Assembly: GCA_038207625.1 (NCBI GenBank)
Contig: JBBQZO010000012.1
Location: forward strand, 1-64,000
Source of the DNA: JBBQZO01 sp038207625
Lineage (GTDB): Bacteria > Pseudomonadota > Gammaproteobacteria > Burkholderiales > Burkholderiaceae_D
Length of the DNA stretch: 64,000 nt
Direction: 5' to 3'
The position numbers and the translations under genes were made by a program. Under the pieces are notes generated by a model. It saw only the letters and a list, made by a program, of their open reading frames with translations, had not been told where the DNA came from and did no database searches. Each line of letters starts with the position of its first letter. Position 1 is the first letter of the stretch. Below, piece by piece: positions 6,866 to 15,741 of this stretch.

Positions 6866-9253
6866 GTGTTTAGTTCACTAATTAAAAGTTACGCGCAATT
6901 GATCGTCAAATACCGATGGCTGGTGCTGAGCGCGACCTTGCTGGTCACGGTCGCGCTCACATCCTGCATCGCCACGCTCAAACTGGACAATGATCCCGAC
7001 CTGTGGTCGCCCCAAAACCATGAATTCATCAAGACCACGCACGCGCTTGAGAAAACATTCGGAGGGCGCAACGTCACCGTGATCGGGATCGTTCCAAGGC
7101 ACGGCGATATCTATACGCCGGCGGTCATGGATAAGATCCGCCATATCCAGGCAGCGATCGTGGCGATGCCGGAAGCGGTCAAGCACAATGTGGTGAGCTT
7201 GGCCGCCAGGCGCGTCAAGGACATCCGCGGCGACGCCGACGGCATGGTGGTGACCAAGATGCTGCAAGGCGGCCCGGAAACGCCGGAGGAGCTTGCCCAT
7301 ATCCGCGCCGCGATGGAGCGAAATCCCGTGTACGTCAACGCGCTGGTCTCGCCGGACGGCAAGGCTGCCGCGGTCATCGCCGATTTTAGGATGTCGGCCG
7401 GGAGTACGGCCTACGCGCCGCTCTACAAAAAGATCAAGGAAATTGCCGACCGCGAGCGCGACGGCAATACCGACATCCTGCTTGGCGGGCAGCCGATAGA
7501 GGCGGCCATTTTCGAATTTGCGATTGAGAAAATGCCACTGTACTTCGGCGTCGCCTTTTTGATCATCATGACGGTCCAGTTGCTGGCGTTTCGCAGCCTT
7601 CAGGGTATGTTGCTGCCGATGGTCACGGCGATCGTTTCGGTGCTGTGGGGCTTGGGTTGCATGGCGTTGGCCGGTATCCACATGGACGCGCTCAATACCA
7701 CCACCCCGATCCTGATCATGGCGGTCGCGACGGGCCACTCAGTACAGATTTTGAAGCGCTATTATGAAGAACTTGAGGCGGTCATCATCAGTGGAGCGCA
7801 CATCGGCCATGCAGGCCAGCTCGACATGCGCCTTGCTAACCGCAGCGCGGTCGTACGCTCGCTCACCAGCGTGGGACCGGTGATGCTGACGGCCGGCATG
7901 ATCTCGGCGATCGTGTTCTTTTCGATGGAGATTTCCGATGTGGCGATGATCCGGCACTTCGGCTTTTTCGCCGGTATCGGCGTACTGGCGGCGCTGCTGC
8001 TCGAATTCACCCTGATTCCTTCGCTGCGCGCGGTGTTGCCGGCCTCGGCGCGCAAGTCCCGCCAGCGCGACGTGATCGACGCCGTGCTGGACCGGCTAGG
8101 GCATCTGCTGACCCGCCCCGGTGCCTCGCGTTGGGTCTTGTTATGTTCGCTAGTGCTGATCGGTGGCGTGAGTCTGGGTGCCTTCAAGGTCAAGGTGGAC
8201 AACAGCGTCAAGCAGTATTCGGCCAGCGACAGCCAGATCCGGCGCGACAGCGCGATCCTCGACGCAAAGTTCGGTGGCACCGATTCGATCGCCTTCCTGG
8301 TCGAGGGGGCGGAACGTGACAGCATCAAGGATCCGAAGGTATTGCAGGCGATGGCAAAGCTGCAGCTGTTTCTTGAGCGGCAGGACAATGTCGGCAAGAC
8401 CCAGTCGCTGGCCGACTTGGTGCGCCGCATGAACCTGGCAATGCACGCCGACGACAAGAGTTACGACGCGGTGCCGAACGATGGCGACTTGGTGGCCCAG
8501 TACTTGCTCTTGTATTCGATGTCGGGCCATCCTGATGATTTTGATAATTTCGTCGATCACAATTACCAGCGCGCGGTGGTGTGGACCTATATCAAGACCG
8601 ATAGCACCGCTTACGCCGAAGCGCTGTGGAAAAAATGCGAACCGCTCATCAAGCGCGAATTTCCGCCAGGCGTGACGGTGCGCCTCGGTGGCGGCCTGCC
8701 GCAAACGATGGCAATCAACAGCTCGCTGGTCGACACGAAAGTGCGCAGCATCGGGCAGATGGCGCTCGTCGTGTTTATCCTGTCGAGCCTGGTATTTGGC
8801 TCGCTGACCGGCGGTCTGATGGTGGTCGCGCCACTAGCGGCGATCGTGCTGGTCAACTTCGGCGTGATGGGCTGGCTCGGCATTCCGCTCGACATGGGCA
8901 CGGCCACCACGATGGCGATGGTCACAGGCATCGGTGCCGACTATGAGATCTACATGCTGTACCGGTTGCGCGAGGAGTATGCCAGTCAGCACGACATCAA
9001 CGGGGCGCTGCGTACCTCGCTGCTGACTTCGGGCAAGGCGGTGCTGTTCGTGGCACTGTCGATCGGCGGTGGCTATGCGGCGCTGCTATTGTCTGATTTT
9101 CAGTTTTATCCACGCCTGGGCTGGACCATGATCATCTCGATGGTGACCAGCACCTTGCTTTCCCTGCTGTTGTTACGTGCCATTATTGCCGTGTTCAAAC
9201 CGAAGTTCATTATCAAGGACGAGCGTGCTGACATGGCTCTGAACGCCGGCTAG
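6866..9253 (+). CDS. MMPL/RND-superfamily exporter
   Basis: This 795-residue inner-membrane transporter has the two-fold RND layout. A first helix (about residues 17-38) is followed by a periplasmic loop and a five-helix block (about 215-395). A second single helix (about 425-445), second loop and final helix block (about 630-780) follow. TATTMAMVTGIGADYEIYML in the last block is the sterol-sensing-like core of MMPL transporters. GTG 6866 is chosen because GAGGA (6856-6860) is five bases before it; the TTG 6827 alternative has no such site. It is the first gene after the cluster promoter. With the LolA-like protein and the outer-membrane barrel at 30.6-32.9 kb it suggests a lipid-type export route for the product. 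Confidence 0.85.
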   Translation: MFSSLIKSYAQLIVKYRWLVLSATLLVTVALTSCIATLKLDNDPDLWSPQNHEFIKTTHALEKTFGGRNVTVIGIVPRHGDIYTPAVMDKIRHIQAAIVAMPEAVKHNVVSLAARRVKDIRGDADGMVVTKMLQGGPETPEELAHIRAAMERNPVYVNALVSPDGKAAAVIADFRMSAGSTAYAPLYKKIKEIADRERDGNTDILLGGQPIEAAIFEFAIEKMPLYFGVAFLIIMTVQLLAFRSLQGMLLPMVTAIVSVLWGLGCMALAGIHMDALNTTTPILIMAVATGHSVQILKRYYEELEAVIISGAHIGHAGQLDMRLANRSAVVRSLTSVGPVMLTAGMISAIVFFSMEISDVAMIRHFGFFAGIGVLAALLLEFTLIPSLRAVLPASARKSRQRDVIDAVLDRLGHLLTRPGASRWVLLCSLVLIGGVSLGAFKVKVDNSVKQYSASDSQIRRDSAILDAKFGGTDSIAFLVEGAERDSIKDPKVLQAMAKLQLFLERQDNVGKTQSLADLVRRMNLAMHADDKSYDAVPNDGDLVAQYLLLYSMSGHPDDFDNFVDHNYQRAVVWTYIKTDSTAYAEALWKKCEPLIKREFPPGVTVRLGGGLPQTMAINSSLVDTKVRSIGQMALVVFILSSLVFGSLTGGLMVVAPLAAIVLVNFGVMGWLGIPLDMGTATTMAMVTGIGADYEIYMLYRLREEYASQHDINGALRTSLLTSGKAVLFVALSIGGGYAALLLSDFQFYPRLGWTMIISMVTSTLLSLLLLRAIIAVFKPKFIIKDERADMALNAG

Positions 9254-9279
9254 CGCGCCGCACACTTATCTCTGGCAAT

Positions 9280-9319
9280 GCCCGGCTTGCGGGCCAGCTG
9301 ACACCGGTTCGCAGGTGTC
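9280..9319 (+). other. Two adjacent small hairpins between exporter and FAAL genes
   Basis: GCCCG-gcttg-CGGGC (9280-9294) is followed by GACACC-ggttcgca-GGTGTC (9300-9319). No T-tract follows, so these are not classic terminators. They could be mRNA processing or stability elements. Confidence 0.3.
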
Positions 9320-9430
9320 GGCGGGGATCCTGCGCGCTGCGCTTTCTATTCCACCATTCCGAACAATCGCTCGTCCCACTCTGCAGCTTGGCGCCGCAGC
9401 GAAGGGGGGCTCAACTTCTGGAGTTGAATC

Positions 9431-11560
9431 ATGTTTGATCAAGACCGACTCAGGGTCATCCCTGACAATATTCGTGCAGGCACGCTCAAGGACGTCATCG
9501 AGCAGCGCTGCCGCCTGCATCCTGAGCGTGCGGCGGTCAATTTTCTGCACGATGGTGAGCTCGCCACGCAGGAAAAACTGTCGTATGGCGAGCTCGATGC
9601 CGGCGCGCGCGCCATCCTCGCCCAGCTGCGGCTGTGCGCCGCACAGGGCGAGCGGGCCGTGTTGCTGTTCCCTGCCGGGAATCACTTCTTGCTCGCCTTC
9701 GTTGCTTGCCTGTATGGCGGCGTCGTGGCGGTGCCGGTGGCTTTTCCTGGTCGACGCGAACTCGACTGGCAGCGCGTGGTCGCCATCGTGGAAGACTGTG
9801 GCGCGACCGTCATCCTCAGTACCGGCACCCATCTCGACAAGGTCGAAAGCCGTTTCAAGACCGATGTTCCGCACTGGCGGGGCAGCTTCATCGATGCCGC
9901 CAAGGCTTGCGCCGGGACGGGCGCGGACAGCGCCGTGGTCGCGCCATCGGACTTGGCATTTCTCCAATACACGTCCGGTTCGACCGGGGCGCCCAAGGGG
10001 GTGATGGTCGATCACGCCAATCTGATGCACAACCAGCGCGTGATCCAGACCGGCTACCGGAACGATGCATCGACCCGCTACGTGTCGTGGTTGCCGCTGT
10101 TTCACGACCTGGGCCTGATCGCATGCGCGCTGCAGTCGTTCTATCTCGGCGTCGAGTTCATCTACATGGCGCCGGCCGCCTTTCTTCAGCGTCCGATGCG
10201 CTGGATCGAGGCGATTAGCCATTTTCGCGCCACCACCAGCGGCGGGCCCAATTTCGCATTTGAACTATGCGCGGCGCGCTACGAGAGCGCATCGGTCCAC
10301 CAGCTGGACCTGAGTGCCTGGCAGTGCGCCTTCAATGGCGCCGAACCGGTGCGCAAATCGACGCTGAGCGACTTCTATCGCGTGTTCGCGCCACACGGTC
10401 TCGCGCCAACCGCGCAGTACCCGTGCTACGGTTTGGCCGAAGCGGTGCTGCTGGTGTCAGGTGAAGTCGCACTCGACACACCCAAGCTGCTCGACATCGA
10501 CAAACGCGACTATTGCGCCGGCCGCATCAGCGCGGGAACGGGGGCGGTTCATACGCTCGTTGGGGTCGGGCGGGTGGTCGGCAACCAGCAGTTGCGCATT
10601 GTCGATCCCGACAGCTGCCTGCCGGCCGCGCCTGGCACGATCGGTGAGGTGTGGTTGTGCGGACCGAGCGTGGCGGCCGGCTACTGGAAGAAGGCCGATG
10701 AGACCGAGGCGACTTTCCGCGCCCAGATCGTCGGCGAGCAATCCGGCAAACACTACCTGCGCACCGGCGACTCCGGCTATATCGACCACGACGGCGAGCT
10801 CTATATAACGGGGCGGATTAAGGACACCATCATCATCAATGGCAGTAACTATTTTCCCCAGGATATAGAACTGCTGGTCGAATCACTGGACGAGGCGCTA
10901 AAGCCAGGCGGAGGCGCCGTTTTCAGTGTTGAACATGACGATCATGAACGCATCGTCGTGCTGCAGGAAGTCACACGCACGGGCCAGAAAACGCTCGACG
11001 CAGCGGCCCTCATCCGTACCATCCGCCAGCAGGTGGCCAGCAAATTCGAGTTGAATGTGTTCGACGTATGCCTGCTCAAACCAACCACGCTGCTCAAGAC
11101 CACCAGCGGCAAAGTGCAGCGCCGGCGCAACAAAGCGGCCTATCTCGATGGCAAGCTGAGCCTGCTTGGCCAGCATCGCAGCAGCCCGCCCGCGCAACAG
11201 CACACTGCGCCGGTCACAAGCGAGCATACCTACCGACTGGTGGCGCACTGGATTCGGCTGCAGCCGTACGCGCCAGAGGGGATCGACGCGCGCGACCTGT
11301 TCGTCGATGCCGGCGTCACCTCGGTTGACGCGGTCAGCCTTGCCGAGCATTTGTCGGTTCAGCTGGCGACCCGGATCGATGCGAGCATGGTGTGGGAGTT
11401 TCCCGAGATCGGCAGTTTTTGCGAGGCACTTGCCAGCCAGTTGAATGCGCGCGGCGAGTCCAGATCGGTTGCTGCCGCCGTGCCGCTACGACAGCAAGTC
11501 GATGTGTTCGCGCTCGATGAGCAAGCCTTCAACGATCTGCTCGCCAATGAATTTCTGTGA
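9431..11560 (+). CDS. Fatty acyl-AMP ligase with C-terminal acyl carrier domain
   Basis: This 709-residue protein should load the starter acid. Residues 15-590 are an adenylate-forming ligase: QYTSGSTGAPKGVMVDH (P-loop), the FAAL-like N-terminal TLKDVIEQRC, YLRTGDSGYI and GRIKDTIIINGSNYFPQDIE. This matches fatty acyl-AMP ligases, which pass the acyl-adenylate to a carrier protein instead of CoA. Residues 600-690 form a carrier domain with the attachment Ser in LFVDAGVTSVDAVSLAEHL. GGAG lies eight bases before the ATG. The stop overlaps the start of the next PKS gene (TGATG), so translation is coupled. Chain length and type of the acid cannot be read from sequence. Confidence 0.9.
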   Translation: MFDQDRLRVIPDNIRAGTLKDVIEQRCRLHPERAAVNFLHDGELATQEKLSYGELDAGARAILAQLRLCAAQGERAVLLFPAGNHFLLAFVACLYGGVVAVPVAFPGRRELDWQRVVAIVEDCGATVILSTGTHLDKVESRFKTDVPHWRGSFIDAAKACAGTGADSAVVAPSDLAFLQYTSGSTGAPKGVMVDHANLMHNQRVIQTGYRNDASTRYVSWLPLFHDLGLIACALQSFYLGVEFIYMAPAAFLQRPMRWIEAISHFRATTSGGPNFAFELCAARYESASVHQLDLSAWQCAFNGAEPVRKSTLSDFYRVFAPHGLAPTAQYPCYGLAEAVLLVSGEVALDTPKLLDIDKRDYCAGRISAGTGAVHTLVGVGRVVGNQQLRIVDPDSCLPAAPGTIGEVWLCGPSVAAGYWKKADETEATFRAQIVGEQSGKHYLRTGDSGYIDHDGELYITGRIKDTIIINGSNYFPQDIELLVESLDEALKPGGGAVFSVEHDDHERIVVLQEVTRTGQKTLDAAALIRTIRQQVASKFELNVFDVCLLKPTTLLKTTSGKVQRRRNKAAYLDGKLSLLGQHRSSPPAQQHTAPVTSEHTYRLVAHWIRLQPYAPEGIDARDLFVDAGVTSVDAVSLAEHLSVQLATRIDASMVWEFPEIGSFCEALASQLNARGESRSVAAAVPLRQQVDVFALDEQAFNDLLANEFL

Positions 11561-14500
11561 TGTCAACCAACCCGACCAAGGACGATGCCATGCCCGCCGA
11601 CCAAAGTGACATGTTGAGGAAGTTATACGCGCGCCTGCAGGCGGTGCGTGCGGAAAACGCGCAGCTAAAAAAGGGACTGTGTGAGGAGCCCATCGCGCTC
11701 ATTGGAATCGGTTGCCGCCTGCCCGGCGCGATCTGTTCGCAACAGGAATTGCTCGACGGCCTGGCAGCGCGCCAGGACTGGGTCCGGCAACGGCCCGACG
11801 AGCGCGCCTTTTTTGGCCAGGACGCCGAAGCGCACTGGCAAAGCAGTCTGGTCGACGGTGTCGATCAGTTCGATGCCGCCTTCTTTGGCCTGACGCCCAC
11901 CGAAGCGGCCGAGATGGATCCGCAACAACGTCTGCTGCTCGAAGTGGCCTACCATGCGCTGGAGGACGCGCACTATCCGGCTGGCCAGCTCAAGGGCAAG
12001 GATGTTGGCGTCTTCGTTGGCATCAGTTCGGACGACTATCAGGCCCATACGATCGCCTCCGGCATCGACAATAGCATCAACCCCTATAACATGCTGGGCA
12101 CGGCGCGCAGCGTGGCAGCGGGCCGGATCGCGTATTTTTTTGACTTTCACGGTCCGGCGCTGCAGGTCGATACGGCCTGCTCCTCATCGCTGATGGCGAT
12201 CCACCTGGCCTGCCAGAGCCTGCGCATGAACGAGTCGAGCCTGGCGCTCGCTGGCGGCGTGAACCTGATGCTCTCGGCCGACACCTACCGCACCCGCGAT
12301 GCGCTCGGCGCGCTCTCGGCAAGCGGCAAGTGTCACACGTTTTCCGACCAGGCCGATGGCTATGCGCGCGGCGAGGGCTGCGCGATGGTGCTGCTCAAAC
12401 CGTTGTCGGCGGCGCTGGCCGACCAGGACCGGATCCACGCGGTGATCTATGCCTCCAGCGTCAATCACGATGGCCGCAGCAATGGCTTGACCGCGCCGAA
12501 CGGCGAGGCGCAACGCCGCTTAATGAGCAGCTCGCTCGCCAAGGCCGGCCTGCGCCCGAACGACATCGACTATGTCGAGGCGCACGGCACTGGCACCCGG
12601 CTTGGCGATCCGATCGAAGTGCACGCGATCGGCGACGTGCTTGCGCTCGAGCGTGAAACGCCATTGTGGCTGGGCGCGCTGAAAAGCCAGCTCGGCCACC
12701 TTGAGGCGGCAGCCGGCGTCGCGTCCCTGATCAAGGTCAGCGCCCAGCTGGCCGGGCAGCGGCTGCTGCCCGGCCAGCCGGTGCAACGTGCCAATCCGCT
12801 TATTAACTGGGGGAAATACCGGCTTGCTCTGCTCGATACGGCGATCGACTGGCCGCGCACGGCGGCCCGGCCACGCTATGCTTGCATCAATTCCTTCGGC
12901 CTGAGCGGCACCAACGTCAATCTGATCGTTGGCGACGCCGCGCAGGCGCCGGCGCAGGCGCTGGCGATGCCGGTGCCGCCGGTGCTGTGCATTTCGGGCA
13001 AGAGCCGCTCGTCCTACCTGAAAAACCTGTACCGCGTTGAGCAGATACTGCGCACCGATGACGACAGCGCCGCGCTGTTGCTCAACAGCTGCCTGTACCG
13101 CGACCATTTCGCGTTCCGCCACGCTTTTCCGGCCGGTAACCGGGCCGAGCTGCTCGCTGCGCTGACGCGCGAAAAAGGCCGGCTCCTGCCAATGAGCAGT
13201 GTCGGCGAGCTGGCGTTCTGTTTTGGCGGCGCGCTCAGCCAGCCGCGCGCCTTGTTCGCCTGGCTGCACAGCCGCGCCGACGCGTTCGCCATCGTGGCCG
13301 GCGCAGCGCTCGACACGCTGGGCATGCACGGGCAGGGGGCACAGGCACTGTCGGGCATGTCCGACGCCGCTGCCGCCATCGTGACAGAGTACTGCTTGGC
13401 GCGCATGTGGCAGGCGCTGGGGGTGAAGGCTGAGCTGGCGGTGGCGATCGGGCCGGGCGTGCGCGCTGCGGCCGCATTTTGCGGTGTGCTGAGCCTGTCC
13501 GAGGCGCTCGGATTCGCGCCCGACGCCACCTTGATTCCGGCAGGGCCGACGATGCCATTGGCGATCGAACGCGACGGACACTTTGTCGTGCTTGGCGCAG
13601 GCGAAGCGCCGTTGGCGCACGAGCTATTGCGCACCGGCGCCAGCGCGCTGGCGATCGCCCCGGGCTTGGCCGATGCGCTGTTCTGGCTGTGCGCCGAGAG
13701 CGCTGCCCAGCCGATCCACCAATACGATCCGCGTGCAATGTTCGCCCTGGGCCGGGATGACGATCCCGATCCGGCCCACTATGCTCTTGGACATGGCCTT
13801 TGCCACCTATACAACAGTGGCGCGGCCATCGATTTCGGCGCGCTTTACCGCGCGTCGCGGGCGCAGCTTGGCGGCGCCCTGCCGCTCTACCAGTTCAGCA
13901 CGTCGTCGCTATGGACGCACGCCGGGCAAAAACCGACACCGGCGGCGCAGGGGGCCGCCGGCCTGATCTACGAGACGCGCTGGATGGCGGCGCTGCTGCA
14001 GCCGGCGGCCGCCTTCGATCACCTGCTCGTGCTGGGCGGCGCGCCGGCGCTGCTGGCGCCAGCGCTGGCACGCCGGATCACCCATCTGGCCAGTGGCAGC
14101 GGTGCCGAGCTGGCCGCCCATCTGGCGCTGTCCGATGGCGCATGCGATGTACTCGATCTGCGTTTAATGGCGCCGGTGGAAATGGGCGCTTTCGACTATG
14201 TCGGTTCTCTCGACATCCTCGAGCAGGTGGCCGGTGCCGTCAACGCGGTCGCCGCGGCGGGCGCGCGCTATCACCTCATGGTGTACGGGCAAGGCCTGGC
14301 CTTGCCCTTGCGTTATGCGGCGTTGGCCGGCTTCATGCGCTCGGCCAGCCACGAGTTCCCTGCCACGCTGCGGTCATTTTCGCGCGCTGACGCTGCGGCG
14401 CTGCCCGCGCTGCTCGCGGCGCTGCCCACCCTGGCGCATTACGAGCACCTGGCGGCAGAAAACGGACAGCTGGTGGTTGAACGCGTGCAGGCCGCACCCG

Positions 14501-15678
14501 AGCCACTCGATGCAGGCGCCATGTCCTTCGACGCCGGTGCGGTGTGGATTACCGGCGGACTGGGCGGACTAGGGCTGGCACTGGCGCGCAAGCTGGTCCA
14601 GTTTGGGGCGCGCGAAATCGTGCTCACCGGACGGCGCGTCGAACTCGACCTCGAGCGCACGTTGGCGCTGGCCGAAATGCGCGCCTGCGGCGCCAGCGTA
14701 TGGGTCGAAGCGCTCGATGTGGCCGACGATGCCGCCGTTCGTCAATTCATGTCGCGCGTGGGCGTGGACCTGCCGATGGTTGGCGATATCGTGCACGCCG
14801 CTGGGGTGTCGGACTATTCCCCTGTGGCCACGCTCGAGCGCGGCAAGCTCGACGCCGTGTGCGCGGGCAAGATGCGCGGTGCGTGGAATCTGCACCGCTA
14901 CAGCTTGCATCTGAAGCTGCGCAGCCTGGTCTTGTATTCGTCCATCTCAGCCGTCTGGGGCAGTGCGGGCATGAGCCATTACGCGGCGGCCAATGCCTTC
15001 CTCGACGGGCTCGGCCAGTTTCGCCACCGCCAAGACTTGCCGGCCAGCATAGTCAATTGGGGACCGTGGGGCGCAGTCGGAATGGCCGCCCGCGCCGCCG
15101 CGCCGGATGTTGCCGCCTGGGGCCTGCGGACCCTGCCGGGCGAACGTCTCGACGACGTGATCCGGGCCATGTTCGGCGCGCCTGGCTGGCACAAGATCGT
15201 ATGCGACCTTGACCTGCCGCGATTTCAGGCGGCGCTGGAGTCGCGCCACCGCGTGCCGCTGCTGGCGCCGCTGTTCGGGGCAGACGGCACGGCGCCGGCG
15301 GCGTCGATGCGTGCGCCGGCGGCCCAAGGCGTGCCGTTTCGTCAGATGGCCGGGCGCCATCGCCTGCAGCAGATCGCCGATGCGGTTGCGCTCGAGGTGG
15401 CCGGCCTGTTGGGCCGGAATAACGGGCAACTGGCGCGCAACGCACCGCTGCACGCAATGGGCATTGACTCGCTGATGGCGATCGATCTGACCCGCAAACT
15501 CTCGCTCCTGTTCGACGCCAAGCTGCCCTCGACCCTCATTTTCGATCACCCGACGGTGCAAGCCGTGGCGCGCCACATCAATGTCAGCGTGTACGGCGAT
15601 GACGAAGACGATGATTTGAGCGAGGCCGAACAGGCGGCCCTGCGGCGCGCACTGAAAGAATTGTCGGCCGATTGTTGA
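11560..15678 (+). CDS. Type I polyketide synthase KS-(inactive AT)-KR-ACP
   Basis: This 1372-residue protein is extension module 1. The KS spans about residues 40-465, with Cys207 in DTACSSS, His342 in EAHGTGT and His380 in GHLEAAAG, so it is complete. Residues 480-830 look like an AT fold that has lost its catalytic elements: LAFCFGGALSQ replaces the usual SGQGSQ, and AIGPGVR replaces GHSxGE near residue 630. The KR, about 985-1200, has ITGGLGGLGLA for NADPH, YSSIS, and Tyr1141/Asn1145, so it should be active. The ACP attachment site is Ser1304 (MGIDSLMAIDL). Malonate must therefore come from an AT elsewhere. ATG 11560 overlaps the FAAL stop. The expected product is a beta-hydroxyacyl chain extended by two carbons. 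Confidence 0.9.
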   Translation: MSTNPTKDDAMPADQSDMLRKLYARLQAVRAENAQLKKGLCEEPIALIGIGCRLPGAICSQQELLDGLAARQDWVRQRPDERAFFGQDAEAHWQSSLVDGVDQFDAAFFGLTPTEAAEMDPQQRLLLEVAYHALEDAHYPAGQLKGKDVGVFVGISSDDYQAHTIASGIDNSINPYNMLGTARSVAAGRIAYFFDFHGPALQVDTACSSSLMAIHLACQSLRMNESSLALAGGVNLMLSADTYRTRDALGALSASGKCHTFSDQADGYARGEGCAMVLLKPLSAALADQDRIHAVIYASSVNHDGRSNGLTAPNGEAQRRLMSSSLAKAGLRPNDIDYVEAHGTGTRLGDPIEVHAIGDVLALERETPLWLGALKSQLGHLEAAAGVASLIKVSAQLAGQRLLPGQPVQRANPLINWGKYRLALLDTAIDWPRTAARPRYACINSFGLSGTNVNLIVGDAAQAPAQALAMPVPPVLCISGKSRSSYLKNLYRVEQILRTDDDSAALLLNSCLYRDHFAFRHAFPAGNRAELLAALTREKGRLLPMSSVGELAFCFGGALSQPRALFAWLHSRADAFAIVAGAALDTLGMHGQGAQALSGMSDAAAAIVTEYCLARMWQALGVKAELAVAIGPGVRAAAAFCGVLSLSEALGFAPDATLIPAGPTMPLAIERDGHFVVLGAGEAPLAHELLRTGASALAIAPGLADALFWLCAESAAQPIHQYDPRAMFALGRDDDPDPAHYALGHGLCHLYNSGAAIDFGALYRASRAQLGGALPLYQFSTSSLWTHAGQKPTPAAQGAAGLIYETRWMAALLQPAAAFDHLLVLGGAPALLAPALARRITHLASGSGAELAAHLALSDGACDVLDLRLMAPVEMGAFDYVGSLDILEQVAGAVNAVAAAGARYHLMVYGQGLALPLRYAALAGFMRSASHEFPATLRSFSRADAAALPALLAALPTLAHYEHLAAENGQLVVERVQAAPEPLDAGAMSFDAGAVWITGGLGGLGLALARKLVQFGAREIVLTGRRVELDLERTLALAEMRACGASVWVEALDVADDAAVRQFMSRVGVDLPMVGDIVHAAGVSDYSPVATLERGKLDAVCAGKMRGAWNLHRYSLHLKLRSLVLYSSISAVWGSAGMSHYAAANAFLDGLGQFRHRQDLPASIVNWGPWGAVGMAARAAAPDVAAWGLRTLPGERLDDVIRAMFGAPGWHKIVCDLDLPRFQAALESRHRVPLLAPLFGADGTAPAASMRAPAAQGVPFRQMAGRHRLQQIADAVALEVAGLLGRNNGQLARNAPLHAMGIDSLMAIDLTRKLSLLFDAKLPSTLIFDHPTVQAVARHINVSVYGDDEDDDLSEAEQAALRRALKELSADC

Positions 15679-15741
15679 TGTGAATCGGACGTTCCTCATA
15701 AATAACTCGTGGTTGAACTGAAAAGCTAATGATTGGTAAAT

